NCBI RefSeq assembly: GCF_017873815.1
Contig: NZ_JAGGKQ010000001.1
Location: 1 to 64,000 of the forward strand
Reading direction: 5' to 3'
From: Halorubrum alkaliphilum
GTDB lineage: Archaea; Halobacteriota; Halobacteria; Halobacteriales; Haloferacaceae
DNA length: 64,000 bases
Position numbers and translations under genes: made by a program
Part shown: positions 9,929 through 18,008 of the stretch, piece by piece
Layout: every line of letters begins with the position of its first letter
How positions within the stretch are numbered: the stretch's first letter is position 1
Notes under the pieces: model-generated
Databases searched by the model: none
Told to the model about the DNA's origin: nothing
The model's input: the letters and a program-made list of their open reading frames with translations, nothing else

Positions 9929-10220
9929 GATTCCTCGCGGGGGTTGCCCGTAACTCCTCCCGGTTCGGGAATAAGCCTGTTGCCCGCCGGCGTCACGGTT
10001 CCCGATCGGTCAGCTCTCTCCGATCGACCGTCGATCGTAGAGGACCATGTCATCATATAGCGTGGTACGGCTTCCGTAAATAAAACCCCGTCGTATGCGT
10101 GGGTTTTCACCGTCGTCGACGGTCGAATCGGAGACCGACGTGTTCGTCTCTCCTGCGGTCAGTGTGGACGTTCGTGTGAGCGATGTCGGGAGTGGGTCTC
10201 GCAATACGTTGGAGTGAGTG

Positions 10221-10312
10221 TTTATAAGTGGGGTAGTGGTATTGTTGGCGGCTGTTTATAAATAGATGGTGCTGTGGTGAACAGTTCCACATCTCTAGCT
10301 GTTCGTTTATAA
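10221..10312 (+). promoter_or_regulatory. triple TTTATAA box array of copy A
   Basis: Three identical GTTTATAA-type boxes start at 10221, 10255 and 10306. Each has the form of a haloarchaeal TATA box on the plus strand, but none is followed by an ORF at leaderless distance. The 34- and 51-base spacing recurs in copies B and C. Confidence 0.55.
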
Positions 10313-10354
10313 ACGGTTGGCAACGAATCAGTGGTGGACACCTCCAAAGCCCCA

Positions 10355-10503
10355 GTCTGCTCCGGTCGAGGGGCTCGCTGCGCGCTCACACGGCTCGCTG
10401 CGCTCGCCCTTTTTGAGTGCTTGCGTCGTCATCAGAACGCTCCGCGTTCTGATCGGCTCACGAGAGCGCCGCTCTCGTGAACGCCCATCTTCCCGGAGCA
10501 GAC
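10355..10503. repeat. nested hairpin region of copy A
   Basis: A perfect 11-bp stem (gtctgctccgg at 10355-10365 with ccggagcagac at 10493-10503) encloses further perfect hairpins, such as ATCAGAACGC/GCGTTCTGAT and CACGAGAGCG/CGCTCTCGTG. The corresponding stretch in copy C has a different closing stem, and in copy B it is missing. Confidence 0.7.
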
Positions 10504-10861
10504 TGCCCCTTTGAGTCCCGCCCCGCACAGCACCCGCACCTCACGCCTCCCCAGCCTCGTCGGCCGGCCTCCGCTTCGCTTCGGCCGACCGACTCCCTCG
10601 CGCCGTCGGTTCGCGCCCTCAAAAGGGCGCGAACCGGGGCGCGCCACCGCACGGTTTGTTTATAAGCGATCGTTGCTGTCGCTCACAGTCCGTTTAAATA
10701 CGATCACGTCGCTGCCGATTTGCGAGACCCACTCCCGGAATCACTCACAGGCGTATCAGTATCGACCTGATCGCGGTCGATACGTATCACCGCCGGAGGA
10801 TCGCGACGTAGTCGACCGATCCGAGCGCAACCACTACGACGCTCGCGGACGTGGTCGTCAC

Positions 10862-11641
10862 ATGGAGTTCTCCGGAGCGGTCATCGACGTCGACGGGACG
10901 GTCGTTCGCGGTAACGACCCGATCCCCGGCGCACCAGAGGGGTACCGCCGGATCCGTGAGGCCGGGATCGATCCGCTGTTCGTCTCGAACAACCCGACGA
11001 AAGCACCGCCGGCGTACGTCGACCGGCTCGGATCTGCGGGGTACGACGTGGACACGGACCGCGTCATCACGGCCGGCACGGTGACGACGGAGTATCTCCG
11101 GCGACACCACCCCGACGACGAACTGCTCTGTATCGGCGCGCCCGGGCTGTTCGACCAGTTCGTCGACGCCGGACTCTCGACGACCGAGGACGTGGACGCG
11201 GCGGACGCGCTGGTCGCGTCCATCGACCGCGAGTTCGACTACGACGACCTGTGTACCGCCCTGTGGGCGCTCGATCGTGGGATCCCCTTCATCGGAACGG
11301 ATCCCGACGTCGTCATTCCCGCGCCCGAACGCGACGTACCCGGATCCGGTGCGGTGATCCGATCGATCGCCGGGGTCGCGGAGCGCGACCCCGATGTCGT
11401 CCTCGGAAAACCCTCGGAGCCCGCGATCGAGATGGTCCGCGAGCGACTCCCCTCCCCGCCCGAGGAGTGTCTCGTGGTCGGGGACCGCCTCGACACCGAC
11501 ATCGAACTCGGCGCACGCGCCGGCATGACGACCGTACTCGTGCGCTCGGGCGTCACCGACGAGGCGACGCTTGCCGAGAGCCATCTCGACCCCGATTACG
11601 TCCTCGACCATCTCGGCGAGATCGGTCGCGTGATCGGCTGA
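10862..11641 (+). CDS. HAD-superfamily phosphatase, NagD/HAD-IIA type
   Basis: The 259-aa protein starts at the ATG at 10862 (MEFSGAVIDVDGTVVRGNDP). Motif I is DVDGT, with both catalytic Asp residues. Motif II is FVSNNPTKAPP. The C2-cap region follows, then a motif III Lys in VLGKPSEPAIEMV and motif IV VVGDRLDTDIELGARAGM. This is the NagD / 4-nitrophenylphosphatase / phosphoglycolate-phosphatase-like arrangement, so a small-molecule phosphatase is expected; the substrate cannot be read from sequence. The frame stays open upstream into repeat copy A, but that part lacks family similarity. Confidence 0.87.
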   Translation: MEFSGAVIDVDGTVVRGNDPIPGAPEGYRRIREAGIDPLFVSNNPTKAPPAYVDRLGSAGYDVDTDRVITAGTVTTEYLRRHHPDDELLCIGAPGLFDQFVDAGLSTTEDVDAADALVASIDREFDYDDLCTALWALDRGIPFIGTDPDVVIPAPERDVPGSGAVIRSIAGVAERDPDVVLGKPSEPAIEMVRERLPSPPEECLVVGDRLDTDIELGARAGMTTVLVRSGVTDEATLAESHLDPDYVLDHLGEIGRVIG

Positions 11642-11673
11642 ACCCGGCTTCTTCGAAAGCTACCCGAGAAAGA

Positions 11674-11681
11674 TTTATATA
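11674..11681 (+). promoter_or_regulatory. strong TATA box of the 36-codon gene
   Basis: TTTATATA is centred 26 bases before the ATG at 11704. This is the canonical geometry of a haloarchaeal leaderless promoter. Confidence 0.75.
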
Positions 11682-11703
11682 CACCCAATTCATTCTCCCG
11701 CAC

Positions 11704-11814
11704 ATGACAGTCGTTGACTCACACGAACCGACGCCGGACGACGAGGAGGATCCCGAGCGGCACGTCCGCGTCATCGAGGGACACGCGGTACAGTTCAACG
11801 AGTACCGCTACTGA
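11704..11814 (+). CDS. 36-aa leaderless microprotein, function unknown
   Basis: This short frame encodes an acidic peptide starting MTVVDSHEPTPDDEEDPERH and ending HAVQFNEYRY. The case for it being real is the perfect TTTATATA box 26 bases before the ATG, its own stop codon, and its acidic composition, which resembles real haloarchaeal proteins more than a random frame. It lies 62 bases after the HAD gene. No domain is recognisable. It could be a small regulatory or adaptor protein, or the 5' part of a longer transcript with no coding role. Confidence 0.5.
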   Translation: MTVVDSHEPTPDDEEDPERHVRVIEGHAVQFNEYRY

Positions 11815-11833
11815 GTCAGCGGACGATCGGTTC

Positions 11834-11884
11834 CGACGACGGAGAGTGACGACGACGGAGAGTGACGACGACGACGACGAGTGA
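11834..11884 (+). repeat. 16-bp tandem repeat
   Basis: The unit cgacgacggagagtga occurs twice in a row (11834-11849 and 11850-11865). It is followed by a degenerate third unit of repeated CGA triplets, in the gap after the microprotein gene. Confidence 0.75.
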
Positions 11885-11952
11885 CCACGGTTGGCCCCGG
11901 GGCCGCGACCCGTTGTCGGGAGGGTTAAGTGGTCGTCGGGGGTATTCCGCGT

Positions 11953-13284
11953 GTGAATCGGAGGTCCCGACGCGCGAGCGCCTTCGCCGCGATGGCCGCG
12001 CTCGTGGTGATCACGCCGACGCTCGGCGACGCCGCAGTCGTGCCGTTTCTCGCGCTTGCCGGCCTCTTTCTCTTCGGGATCCGGGACGGCGAGTGGTTCG
12101 AGACGCTCGCGCTCCCCGGCGACCGGGAGGCCGAGCGGCTGTACGGGATCGGATCGTTCGCGCTCGCGCTCGCCGGACTCGCCGCGTTCGCGACGTGGCC
12201 GCGGGTCCCGTTGCCGTTCGGCGCGTTCGCTGCCGCCGCCCTCGTCGTCGGCGGCGGCCGTCCGGGTCGGGCGGCGTTCGAACGCCGGTTCGACGGCGAG
12301 TTCGAACTCGTGGGTGGCTACCTCGTCGGAGCCGGTCTCGCGGCGGTCGCCGGCCAGACCGCAGTCGCCCTCATCGCCGGCGACATCGCTCCGGGTGCGG
12401 TCGTCGAGGCGCTTCCCGTCTTCACGTTCCTCGGAGCCGTCGCAGCACTGACCGCTGCGTTGGTCCGTTCGCTCGTATACGCCCGGGACGCACATCTCAC
12501 GGTGGTCATCGTCGCGTTCGTCGTTTGGGGGTTCACGACGCTGGAGCCGACGGTGAGTGCCCTCGGAATCGCCGTCGGACTCGCGGTGACCGTCGGACTG
12601 GGCTACGTCTCGTACGCGCTCGGTGCCGCCTCCGTTCCGGGAATGCTCACGGGCGTCCTCCTCGCGCTTCTCACGGTCGTTCTCGGGGGGCCCGGCTGGT
12701 TCCTCGTGTTGATCGCGTTCTACTCGATCGGCGCGCTCGCCTCGAAGTACCGGTTCGACGAGAAGGCCGACCGCGGAGTCGCCCAAGAGAACGAGGGTGC
12801 CCGCGGAACCGGCAACGTGCTCGCGAACTCCGCGGTCGCTCTGCTCGCGCTGCTCGGCTACGCCGCGACCGACCACGTCGACGTCCCCGCGATCGTGTTC
12901 GCGCTCGCGTTCGCCGGCGCGTTCGCCACCGCGCTCGCGGACACCCTCTCCTCCGAGATCGGTGGCCTCTTCGACGATCCGCGGCTGATAACGACGCTCC
13001 GGCGGGTCGAGCCGGGAACGGACGGTGCGGTGACGTGGCAGGGCGAGCTCGCGGGACTGTCTGGGGCAGTCCTTGTCGGGACCATCGCCGGCGTGGCGAT
13101 GCCGGTTGGGGATCCGCTCGTCGGGGGCGTGATCGTCGCCGCCGCCGGCGTCGGGGGAATGACCGTCGACAGCCTCCTCGGAGCGGTGATCGAAGGGGGT
13201 CGGATCGGAAACCAGACCGTGAACTTCCTTGCGACCGTTTCGGGTGCGGCCATCGCGGTCGCGGCCGGCGTCACGCTCGCATGA
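11953..13284 (+). CDS. DUF92 / TMEM19-family integral membrane protein
   Basis: The product is about 443 aa from the GTG at 11953 (NRRSRRASAFAAMAALVVITPT); an in-frame GTG at 11929 is possible. It is almost entirely hydrophobic, with roughly 10-12 membrane segments. The C-terminal half carries the DUF92 hallmarks: FYSIGALASKYRFDEKADRG, ALADTLSSEIGGLFD and AAGVGGMTVDSLLGAVIEGG. Plant and bacterial relatives include phytyl-phosphate kinase-like proteins (VTE6), so a prenyl-phosphate role is possible, but in archaea this is unproven. Its stop overlaps the next start (ATGA), so the downstream acetyltransferase is translationally coupled. Confidence 0.85.
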   Translation: MNRRSRRASAFAAMAALVVITPTLGDAAVVPFLALAGLFLFGIRDGEWFETLALPGDREAERLYGIGSFALALAGLAAFATWPRVPLPFGAFAAAALVVGGGRPGRAAFERRFDGEFELVGGYLVGAGLAAVAGQTAVALIAGDIAPGAVVEALPVFTFLGAVAALTAALVRSLVYARDAHLTVVIVAFVVWGFTTLEPTVSALGIAVGLAVTVGLGYVSYALGAASVPGMLTGVLLALLTVVLGGPGWFLVLIAFYSIGALASKYRFDEKADRGVAQENEGARGTGNVLANSAVALLALLGYAATDHVDVPAIVFALAFAGAFATALADTLSSEIGGLFDDPRLITTLRRVEPGTDGAVTWQGELAGLSGAVLVGTIAGVAMPVGDPLVGGVIVAAAGVGGMTVDSLLGAVIEGGRIGNQTVNFLATVSGAAIAVAAGVTLA

Positions 13285-13742
13285 CCCGATCGACCGATCC
13301 TAATCCGCAGGTTCGACGCGCAGAACCGACGGACTCGGGCCGGATCCGCGAGCTCCAATCCTACCTCCGACAGCCGAGTCCGGACCTGCTGGAGTACGGA
13401 CTGGTCACCGGGGACGTACTGGTGAGCGTCGAGACGACCGAAGCGGACGGGACGACCGAAGCGGGCGGGGGAGTCGTCGGCTATCTCCTCCCGGTCGACG
13501 CCCCGAACAGGGCGGGCTGTCACCTGGCGGAACTGGTCGTCGACCCGGCGTTTCGACGGGAGGGTCGTGCGCGCGGCCTCCTCTCCGCGGTCCTTCGCGA
13601 CGCCGACGGGCCGGTGACGCTACAGGCACACCCCGGGAACGACGCCGCGCTCTCCCTGTACGACTCGCTCGGGTTCACCGTGGTCGACCGTCGACCGGAC
13701 GCGTACGCCGACGGCGACGCGCTCGTGTTGCGGTACGACTGA
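13281..13742 (+). CDS. GNAT-family N-acetyltransferase
   Basis: The product is 153 aa. The acetyl-CoA-binding core is AELVVDPAFRREGRARGLL (motif A, with the R/Q-x-x-G-x-G/A loop), followed by ALSLYDSLGFTVVDRRPDAY (motif B). The ATG overlaps the stop codon of the DUF92 gene by four bases, indicating coupled translation. Many GNATs modify protein N-termini or small amines; the substrate here is not deducible. Confidence 0.85.
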   Translation: MTRSTDPNPQVRRAEPTDSGRIRELQSYLRQPSPDLLEYGLVTGDVLVSVETTEADGTTEAGGGVVGYLLPVDAPNRAGCHLAELVVDPAFRREGRARGLLSAVLRDADGPVTLQAHPGNDAALSLYDSLGFTVVDRRPDAYADGDALVLRYD

Positions 13743-13808
13743 CCGGTCGGCGAACCGATGACGCTCACACACAAAAGGCCTATTCGGAGCGCACGCGTTT
13801 TCCGAGGT

Positions 13809-14231
13809 ATGAGCCAGACCGACACGGACTCCGAGGCGGACGCCGGGGGCGGAAGAACGGAAACGACCGACGCCGCCGTCGACGTCGATTTCGGCGAGGA
13901 CGGGCTCGTTCCCGCGATCGCACAGGACGCCGCGGACGGCGAGGTGCTGATGCTCGCGTACGTCTCGCCGGAGGCCCTCGAGCGAACCCGCGAGACCGGC
14001 GAGGCCCACTACTACTCCCGGTCACGGGACGAGCTCTGGCACAAGGGCGGCTCCTCCGGACACACGCAGTCCGTCCGGGAGATCCGTGTCGACTGTGACG
14101 CCGACACCCTGTTGTACGTCGTCGACCAGTCGGTCGGGGCGTGTCACACCGGACACCGCTCGTGTTTCTATCGGACGGTGGACGGTGAGCACGTGGGCGA
14201 GCACGCGTTCGACCCCGACGAGGTGTACTGA
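13809..14231 (+). CDS. hisI: phosphoribosyl-AMP cyclohydrolase
   Basis: HisI opens the purine ring of phosphoribosyl-AMP in histidine synthesis. The 140-aa protein starts at the ATG at 13809 after an acidic, non-conserved N-terminus. It carries [36 protein letters not shown], the metal-binding stretch [14 protein letters not shown] and the Cys-rich end [12 protein letters not shown]. Length matches stand-alone archaeal HisI without the HisE domain. Its TGA overlaps the next gene's ATG by one base. Confidence 0.95.
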   Translation: MSQTDTDSEADAGGGRTETTDAAVDVDFGEDGLVPAIAQDAADGEVLMLAYVSPEALERTRETGEAHYYSRSRDELWHKGGSSGHTQSVREIRVDCDADTLLYVVDQSVGACHTGHRSCFYRTVDGEHVGEHAFDPDEVY

Positions 14232-15385
14232 TGTCGTCCGAGGGGTCGCAAACCGACGCAGACCCGATCCGTGCCGCCGGTGAGGCGGCGGCCGAGCTCC
14301 GGGAGCGGTACGACGGGCTCCGACGGGTCGAGTCACGGATCGCAGATCTCGGCGAGGGTCGCGTCGAGGCCGCCGCGGACGCGTATCGCCGGGCCCACCG
14401 TGTGCTCGACCAGTACGAGGAGGACGCGGTCGGCAGCGGTGATTTCAAGTCGTACGTCCAGTTCGAGGGCGCGTTCGCGAACGCGACGAGCGTCGACGAC
14501 GACGCGCTCGCGGCGGAGGCGTTCGCCGCCGCGGACGACGCGGTGGACAAACGACGGCTCTCGGGGAGCGACTTCGCGGCCGCCCGCGAGGCGCTCGACC
14601 CCGCCGAGGCGTACGTCGATCTGCTGACCGAGCGCGACGACGCGGGGGACGACTACCGTGCCGCCCGGAAGGCCGCTCGCGACGCGCACGACGACCTCGC
14701 CGACCGTCTCTCGGAGCTTCAGGAGGTCGCCGACATGGCGGATGCGGACCTCGATGCCGACGTCGAGCGACTGCGCGACCCGGTCGAGGAGTACAACGAA
14801 TCGGTCCGGGAGGCGTTTCGGACGTTCTATCGATCGGCCTCGGCTCGGGAGGTCCTCGATTTCGTCGAGCGCGCGGACGATACCCCGTTCGTCGACATCG
14901 ACCTCCCGCCGCCGGATCTACGGGAGTACGTCGACGAGTACGGGGCGGGGGAGGAGCCGCTACCGACGTTGCTCGAGTACGCCGACTACTCGAACTCGAA
15001 GCTCGACCACTACGTCGACGACGCCGGAGCGCTCCGTACCGCGGTCGCGGTCCACAAGACGTATCTCAACCGGATCGACGGCGAGCCGCTGACGATCGAC
15101 TGGCCGCCCGCGCCCGGCGACGAACTCTCCTACGAGATCGACGAGCTGATCCCGCTGGTCTCGCGGATCGCCGACAACGAGACGGTGGCGACGCTCCGAT
15201 CGGTCCGCGATCTGGCTCGATCGGACGAGTACGAACGCCTCCGGCGCGCCGCGGAGGTGCGTCATGCCCTCGACCCTCCGGAGCTCGCGCTCCTCGATTC
15301 CGGCGCGATCGACGACCGGGTTCGTGAGGCGGAGCGCACCCTCGAACTCGTCGAGGACGTGTTGGCGGAGACGGACCGGGACTGA
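14231..15385 (+). CDS. haloarchaeal helical/coiled-coil protein, function unknown
   Basis: The 384-aa protein is very acidic and Ala/Glu/Arg-rich with long predicted helices, for example AAGEAAAELRERYDGLRRVE and DDLADRLSELQEVADMADAD. It has no enzyme motif I can recognise. Its start overlaps the hisI stop (TGATG), so it is translated with hisI. It may belong to one of the haloarchaea-specific DUF7xxx families. The coupling suggests co-expression, but not necessarily a role in histidine synthesis. Confidence 0.75.
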   Translation: MSSEGSQTDADPIRAAGEAAAELRERYDGLRRVESRIADLGEGRVEAAADAYRRAHRVLDQYEEDAVGSGDFKSYVQFEGAFANATSVDDDALAAEAFAAADDAVDKRRLSGSDFAAAREALDPAEAYVDLLTERDDAGDDYRAARKAARDAHDDLADRLSELQEVADMADADLDADVERLRDPVEEYNESVREAFRTFYRSASAREVLDFVERADDTPFVDIDLPPPDLREYVDEYGAGEEPLPTLLEYADYSNSKLDHYVDDAGALRTAVAVHKTYLNRIDGEPLTIDWPPAPGDELSYEIDELIPLVSRIADNETVATLRSVRDLARSDEYERLRRAAEVRHALDPPELALLDSGAIDDRVREAERTLELVEDVLAETDRD

Positions 15386-15402
15386 CACGTGGCGAGCGGA
15401 AG

Positions 15403-15422
15403 CCCACCCCTTCAGGGGTGGG
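15403..15422. terminator. 8-bp GC hairpin, possible terminator or IS200/IS605-like end remnant
   Basis: cccacccc-ttca-ggggtggg forms a perfect stem 17 bases after the preceding stop codon. It is preceded by AAG, giving the AAGCCCACCCCTTCAGGGG pattern that I associate with right ends (omega-RNA regions) of haloarchaeal tnpB elements. No tnpB lies nearby, so it could also be a simple stem-type terminator. Confidence 0.4.
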
Positions 15423-15470
15423 TCTGAGCGACGAGTCGGAAGCCGCACGAACGCGAACCGCGACTGATCG

Positions 15471-15478
15471 TTTATATA
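15471..15478 (+). promoter_or_regulatory. TATA box for the 132-aa hypothetical gene
   Basis: TTTATATA is centred 26 bases before the ATG at 15501 and so fixes that start as leaderless. Confidence 0.7.
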
Positions 15479-15500
15479 CTGCGAGCGACGAACCCGACGT

Positions 15501-15899
15501 ATGACCCGATTCGACGCCGCGACCGAGTCCGAGCGCCTCTCGTTGTTCGCGGACGCGGCGGCGGCCCACCGCGCCCGGTCGAGCGACGTGATGACCGTCG
15601 ATATCGACCCCGACAGCGACACCTCCGACGGCGGCGAGGTACCGCCGTGGATCCAGCTTGTCGGCACGGAAGTGGTGATGGACTGTACCGACGAGGAGCT
15701 GGACCGACTGAAAAGTCTACTTACCGAGTTCCCGGAGTTCCGGATTGACGAGCTCGTGACACCGGAGGAGGCCGAAGGGACGAACGCCGTGATCACGGCG
15801 CGCTCGGACGCGAACCGCGTCGCCGGCTTCATCGAACGCGCGTTTCTGGACGTGTACGAGCTCGAACCGGAGTACAAAGCGTGGGTGACGGCTATTTAA
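15501..15899 (+). CDS. conserved-looking haloarchaeal hypothetical protein
   Basis: The product is 132 aa, acidic and soluble. It contains VPPWIQLVGTEVVMDCTDEE, LKSLLTEFPEFRIDELVTPE and an end rich in aromatic and charged residues (LDVYELEPEYKAWVTAI). No catalytic motif is recognised. The TATA box at 15471-15478 gives it its own promoter. The following gene is convergent. Confidence 0.7.
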   Translation: MTRFDAATESERLSLFADAAAAHRARSSDVMTVDIDPDSDTSDGGEVPPWIQLVGTEVVMDCTDEELDRLKSLLTEFPEFRIDELVTPEEAEGTNAVITARSDANRVAGFIERAFLDVYELEPEYKAWVTAI

Positions 15900-15914
15900 A
15901 TAGGACCCCCGCAG

Positions 15915-16298
15915 TCAGGGCGCGACGAACGCCTCGCCGTACACCGGAACCATCGCGAGCAGCAGTAACACTGCACCGGGCCACGCGAGGAGGAGCGCGA
16001 CCGAAGCCGGACTCGGGTCGACCCGGAGAGCGACGTATCCCGACAGGCCGAGGACCAGTACCTGACTCACGAGTTCGACGTACGACAGCGGCTGACCACC
16101 CCACCCCGTGGTGAGGAGTACGGCCGTCGCAACCGTGGAGAAGGCGACGAGCCCGCCCATCGTGGCGGTGTAGCCTGAGCGAACCTCGGCGACGTGGGCC
16201 ACGTACGCGAGCATCGCGACGTTACACACGAGCCGGAGGCCGATCAGCACCGCGATCGCTTCGGGGTTCGTCCAGTTCGGGAACAACGCGTCAAACAC
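15915..16298 (-). CDS. small multi-pass membrane protein, function unknown
   Basis: The 127-aa product has about four hydrophobic segments: AIAVLIGLRLVCNVAMLAYV, MGGLVAFSTVATAVLL, LVSQVLVLGLSGYVAL and VALLLAWPGAVLLLLAMVPV. No family motif is seen. It is convergent with the preceding 132-aa gene, with only 15 bases between stops. Confidence 0.65.
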   Translation of the reverse strand: MFDALFPNWTNPEAIAVLIGLRLVCNVAMLAYVAHVAEVRSGYTATMGGLVAFSTVATAVLLTTGWGGQPLSYVELVSQVLVLGLSGYVALRVDPSPASVALLLAWPGAVLLLLAMVPVYGEAFVAP

Positions 16299-16517
16299 GT
16301 TCAGGAGTACCGGTATGGACGACTTATTGGTTCCGGCAGTCGTCGATCACGACGGTCGCGAAGACGCCTCTCGCTGGAAGCCAGCGGAAGGTCGACGACG
16401 GTGTTACGCTACGCGCACGGCTAGCAGCGACTTTGCCGCAGGCGACGGGGTCGGGATGGGTGAGGAGTCGTTCGTCGGATCAATAGGTTGAAATCCACGC
16501 CGACTCGGAATACTGGT

Positions 16518-16682
16518 ATGGCGCTCGAAAACGACGTGGACTGTCCGTCGTGTGAGGAGACGACCTCGTTCTACCGAACGGCCGCGATGACGGTACACCT
16601 CGGCGAGAAGACGAAGTGGCGTTGCCCGGAGTGTGGCTACGGCTTCGTCGCGATCAACGGGATCGACACGCTCCCGGCCTGA
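16518..16682 (+). CDS. small zinc-ribbon protein
   Basis: The 54-aa product has two CxxC pairs, DCPSCEETTSFYRT and WRCPECGYGFVAIN, that form a zinc ribbon. The chosen ATG at 16518 gives MALENDVDCPSC, and a longer frame from 16488 is less natural. It matches from memory a haloarchaeal family of putative zinc beta-ribbon proteins (DUF7838-like). It is probably a nucleic-acid- or protein-binding accessory; the partner is unknown. Confidence 0.7.
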   Translation: MALENDVDCPSCEETTSFYRTAAMTVHLGEKTKWRCPECGYGFVAINGIDTLPA

Positions 16683-16711
16683 GCGATCCGATATCGGTCT
16701 TTTCCGGGTGC

Positions 16712-17551
16712 TTACTCCCGTTTCCGAACCACGTCAGCCTCCAGCACGCCGACGCCGTCGACCTCCGCACGAACCGTGTCGCCGTCCTCGATGACTCCCG
16801 CGCCGGGCGTGCCGGTCGAGATCAGGTCACCCGCTTCCAGCGTCATCACCCGCGAGTGGACGGCGACGAGTTCGGGCGGCGAGAACAGCATTCGGTCGAG
16901 CGTGTTCTCGGCGACCACCTCGTCGTTCACGACCGTCCTGACCTCGATATCCCCGAAGCGGTCGACAGTCGCGGGTGCGGATACCCACGGCCCGACGACG
17001 CAGAACGTGTCGTAGCTCTTCGCTCTGGTGAGGAATCGGGGATTGCGCTCCAGCACGTCCTCCGCGGTTACGTCGATCACGGGGACGAACCCGGCGACGA
17101 CGTCGCCGAACGCCGCCTCCTCGACGTCCGTACAGGTCCGACCGATGACGACCCCGAGCTCCGCCTCGGCGGTCACGCGCGCCGACTCCGAGCGGGGCGG
17201 GAGCCGGATCGGACCGCCGGGCGCGGCCAGCGTCGTAGCCGGCTTCATGAAACTCGCCGGCTCGTCGGGACGAGTCTCGTCGAGGTCGGCGGCGTGGTCC
17301 GCGTAGTTGAGCCCGATGCCCCACAGCTTCCCCGGGTCGAACGGGAGCCCGAACGACAGGTGGTCTGCGGGGGTCGGACTCGCAGGAAGCGCGTCGACCG
17401 GCGGGAGCACCGCTGGACCGCCGGTCACTGCGCCAAGCGAGTCCTCCACGGTATCGATCCCGGCAGTCGCCAGCGGAACGAACCCGTCCTCGTCGCCGAC
17501 GAGCGGCGACCCCTCGACGGTCCGGGCGAAGCGGTGTGTCTCGCCGAACAT
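16712..17551 (-). CDS. fumarylacetoacetate hydrolase (FAH) family protein
   Basis: The product is 279 aa from the ATG at 17551; a GTG one codon earlier is possible. The catalytic FAH domain shows KLWGIGLNYADHAADL, the acidic metal ligands in VTAEAELGVVIG and VPVIDVTAEDVLERN, and a C-terminal GDLISTGTPGAGVIEDGDTV. These Mg2+ enzymes cut C-C bonds of beta-diketo acids or isomerise catechol breakdown products. The exact substrate is open. Its ATG overlaps the cupin stop (TGATG), so the two form a coupled pair. Confidence 0.87.
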   Translation of the reverse strand: MFGETHRFARTVEGSPLVGDEDGFVPLATAGIDTVEDSLGAVTGGPAVLPPVDALPASPTPADHLSFGLPFDPGKLWGIGLNYADHAADLDETRPDEPASFMKPATTLAAPGGPIRLPPRSESARVTAEAELGVVIGRTCTDVEEAAFGDVVAGFVPVIDVTAEDVLERNPRFLTRAKSYDTFCVVGPWVSAPATVDRFGDIEVRTVVNDEVVAENTLDRMLFSPPELVAVHSRVMTLEAGDLISTGTPGAGVIEDGDTVRAEVDGVGVLEADVVRKRE

Positions 17552-17898
17552 CACTCCTCGCGGTCGGTCCAGAAGTCGAAGCCACGGCCGGGCGCGAACA
17601 CGTCGAGCCCGACGGCGCGCTCGTCAGTCGCGTTCTCGACGCGGTGGGTCTCCCACGCGTCGAGGTGGACGGAGTCGTACTCGCCGAGCGTCACGCTCCG
17701 CTCCTCGGTGTGAACCGTCAGCTCGCCCTCCAGACAGACGCACACCTGCTCGTTCTCGTGGTCGTGATCGGGCGAGGCGTGACCCGGTGGCTTCTCGAAC
17801 CACTCGAACGTGAACCGGTCGCTGCCGGCGAGCGCGGCGCGACCCCAGCCTGCCTCCGGTTCGTACCTCTCCGCCTCGTCGAACGGAACGTGTTCCAT
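17551..17898 (-). CDS. single-domain cupin protein
   Basis: The 115-aa product has the cupin metal site HASPDHDHENEQVCVCLEGE (G-x5-H-x-H-x3-E type) and a second motif near DSVHLDAWETHRVENATDE. It is followed directly by the FAH gene with a one-base overlap. A cupin plus FAH pair is typical of aromatic or keto-acid breakdown modules, so it may be a dioxygenase-like or isomerase partner, but this is inference. The start is the ATG at 17898. Confidence 0.82.
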   Translation of the reverse strand: MEHVPFDEAERYEPEAGWGRAALAGSDRFTFEWFEKPPGHASPDHDHENEQVCVCLEGELTVHTEERSVTLGEYDSVHLDAWETHRVENATDERAVGLDVFAPGRGFDFWTDREE

Positions 17899-18008
17899 GG
17901 GAGAGAAACGACGAGGACCTGGAAATCTGTTCGGGTCGCGGCGGCCCACGCGACGACTGCGGCAGATCGCGGGACGACCGCGATGGGTCACGTGACGGCC
18001 GCGACAGC

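Larger units (their letters stand above)
10205..10775 (+). repeat. dispersed structured non-coding element, copy A
   Basis: This stretch between cdcH and the HAD gene has no credible gene and aligns with copies B and C. In order it holds TTTATAA boxes at 10221, 10255 and 10306 (spacing 34 and 51). An invariant block CCTCCAAAGCCCC follows at 10341-10353, 35 bases after the third box. A nested-hairpin region closed by an 11-bp inverted repeat (10355-10365 with 10493-10503) comes next. Then come the block GCACCTCACGCCTCCCCAGC (10536 on), two hairpins (10559-10589 and 10608-10635), boxes at 10659 (TTTATAA) and 10693 (TTTAAATA), and a tail with CGTCGCTGCCGAT (10707) and CACTCCCG (10730). Boundaries are approximate. 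No transposase and no target duplication were found. Confidence 0.8.

Noticed and set aside
10205-10775. Possible CRISPR array because of repeated boxes and hairpins
   Set aside because: The repeats are only 7-8 bases, unevenly spaced, with no constant-length spacers and no cas genes in the window.
10317-10861. Several open frames of 60-80 codons, and the upstream extension of the HAD gene, inside repeat copy A
   Set aside because: They lie in GC-palindromic sequence with no conserved domain, occur on both strands and follow the repeat rather than protein-like codon use.
11862-13742. A 626-codon frame overlapping the DUF92 gene
   Set aside because: It is the Arg-rich shadow frame of the DUF92 gene; only its last 153 codons, from 13281, are the real GNAT gene.
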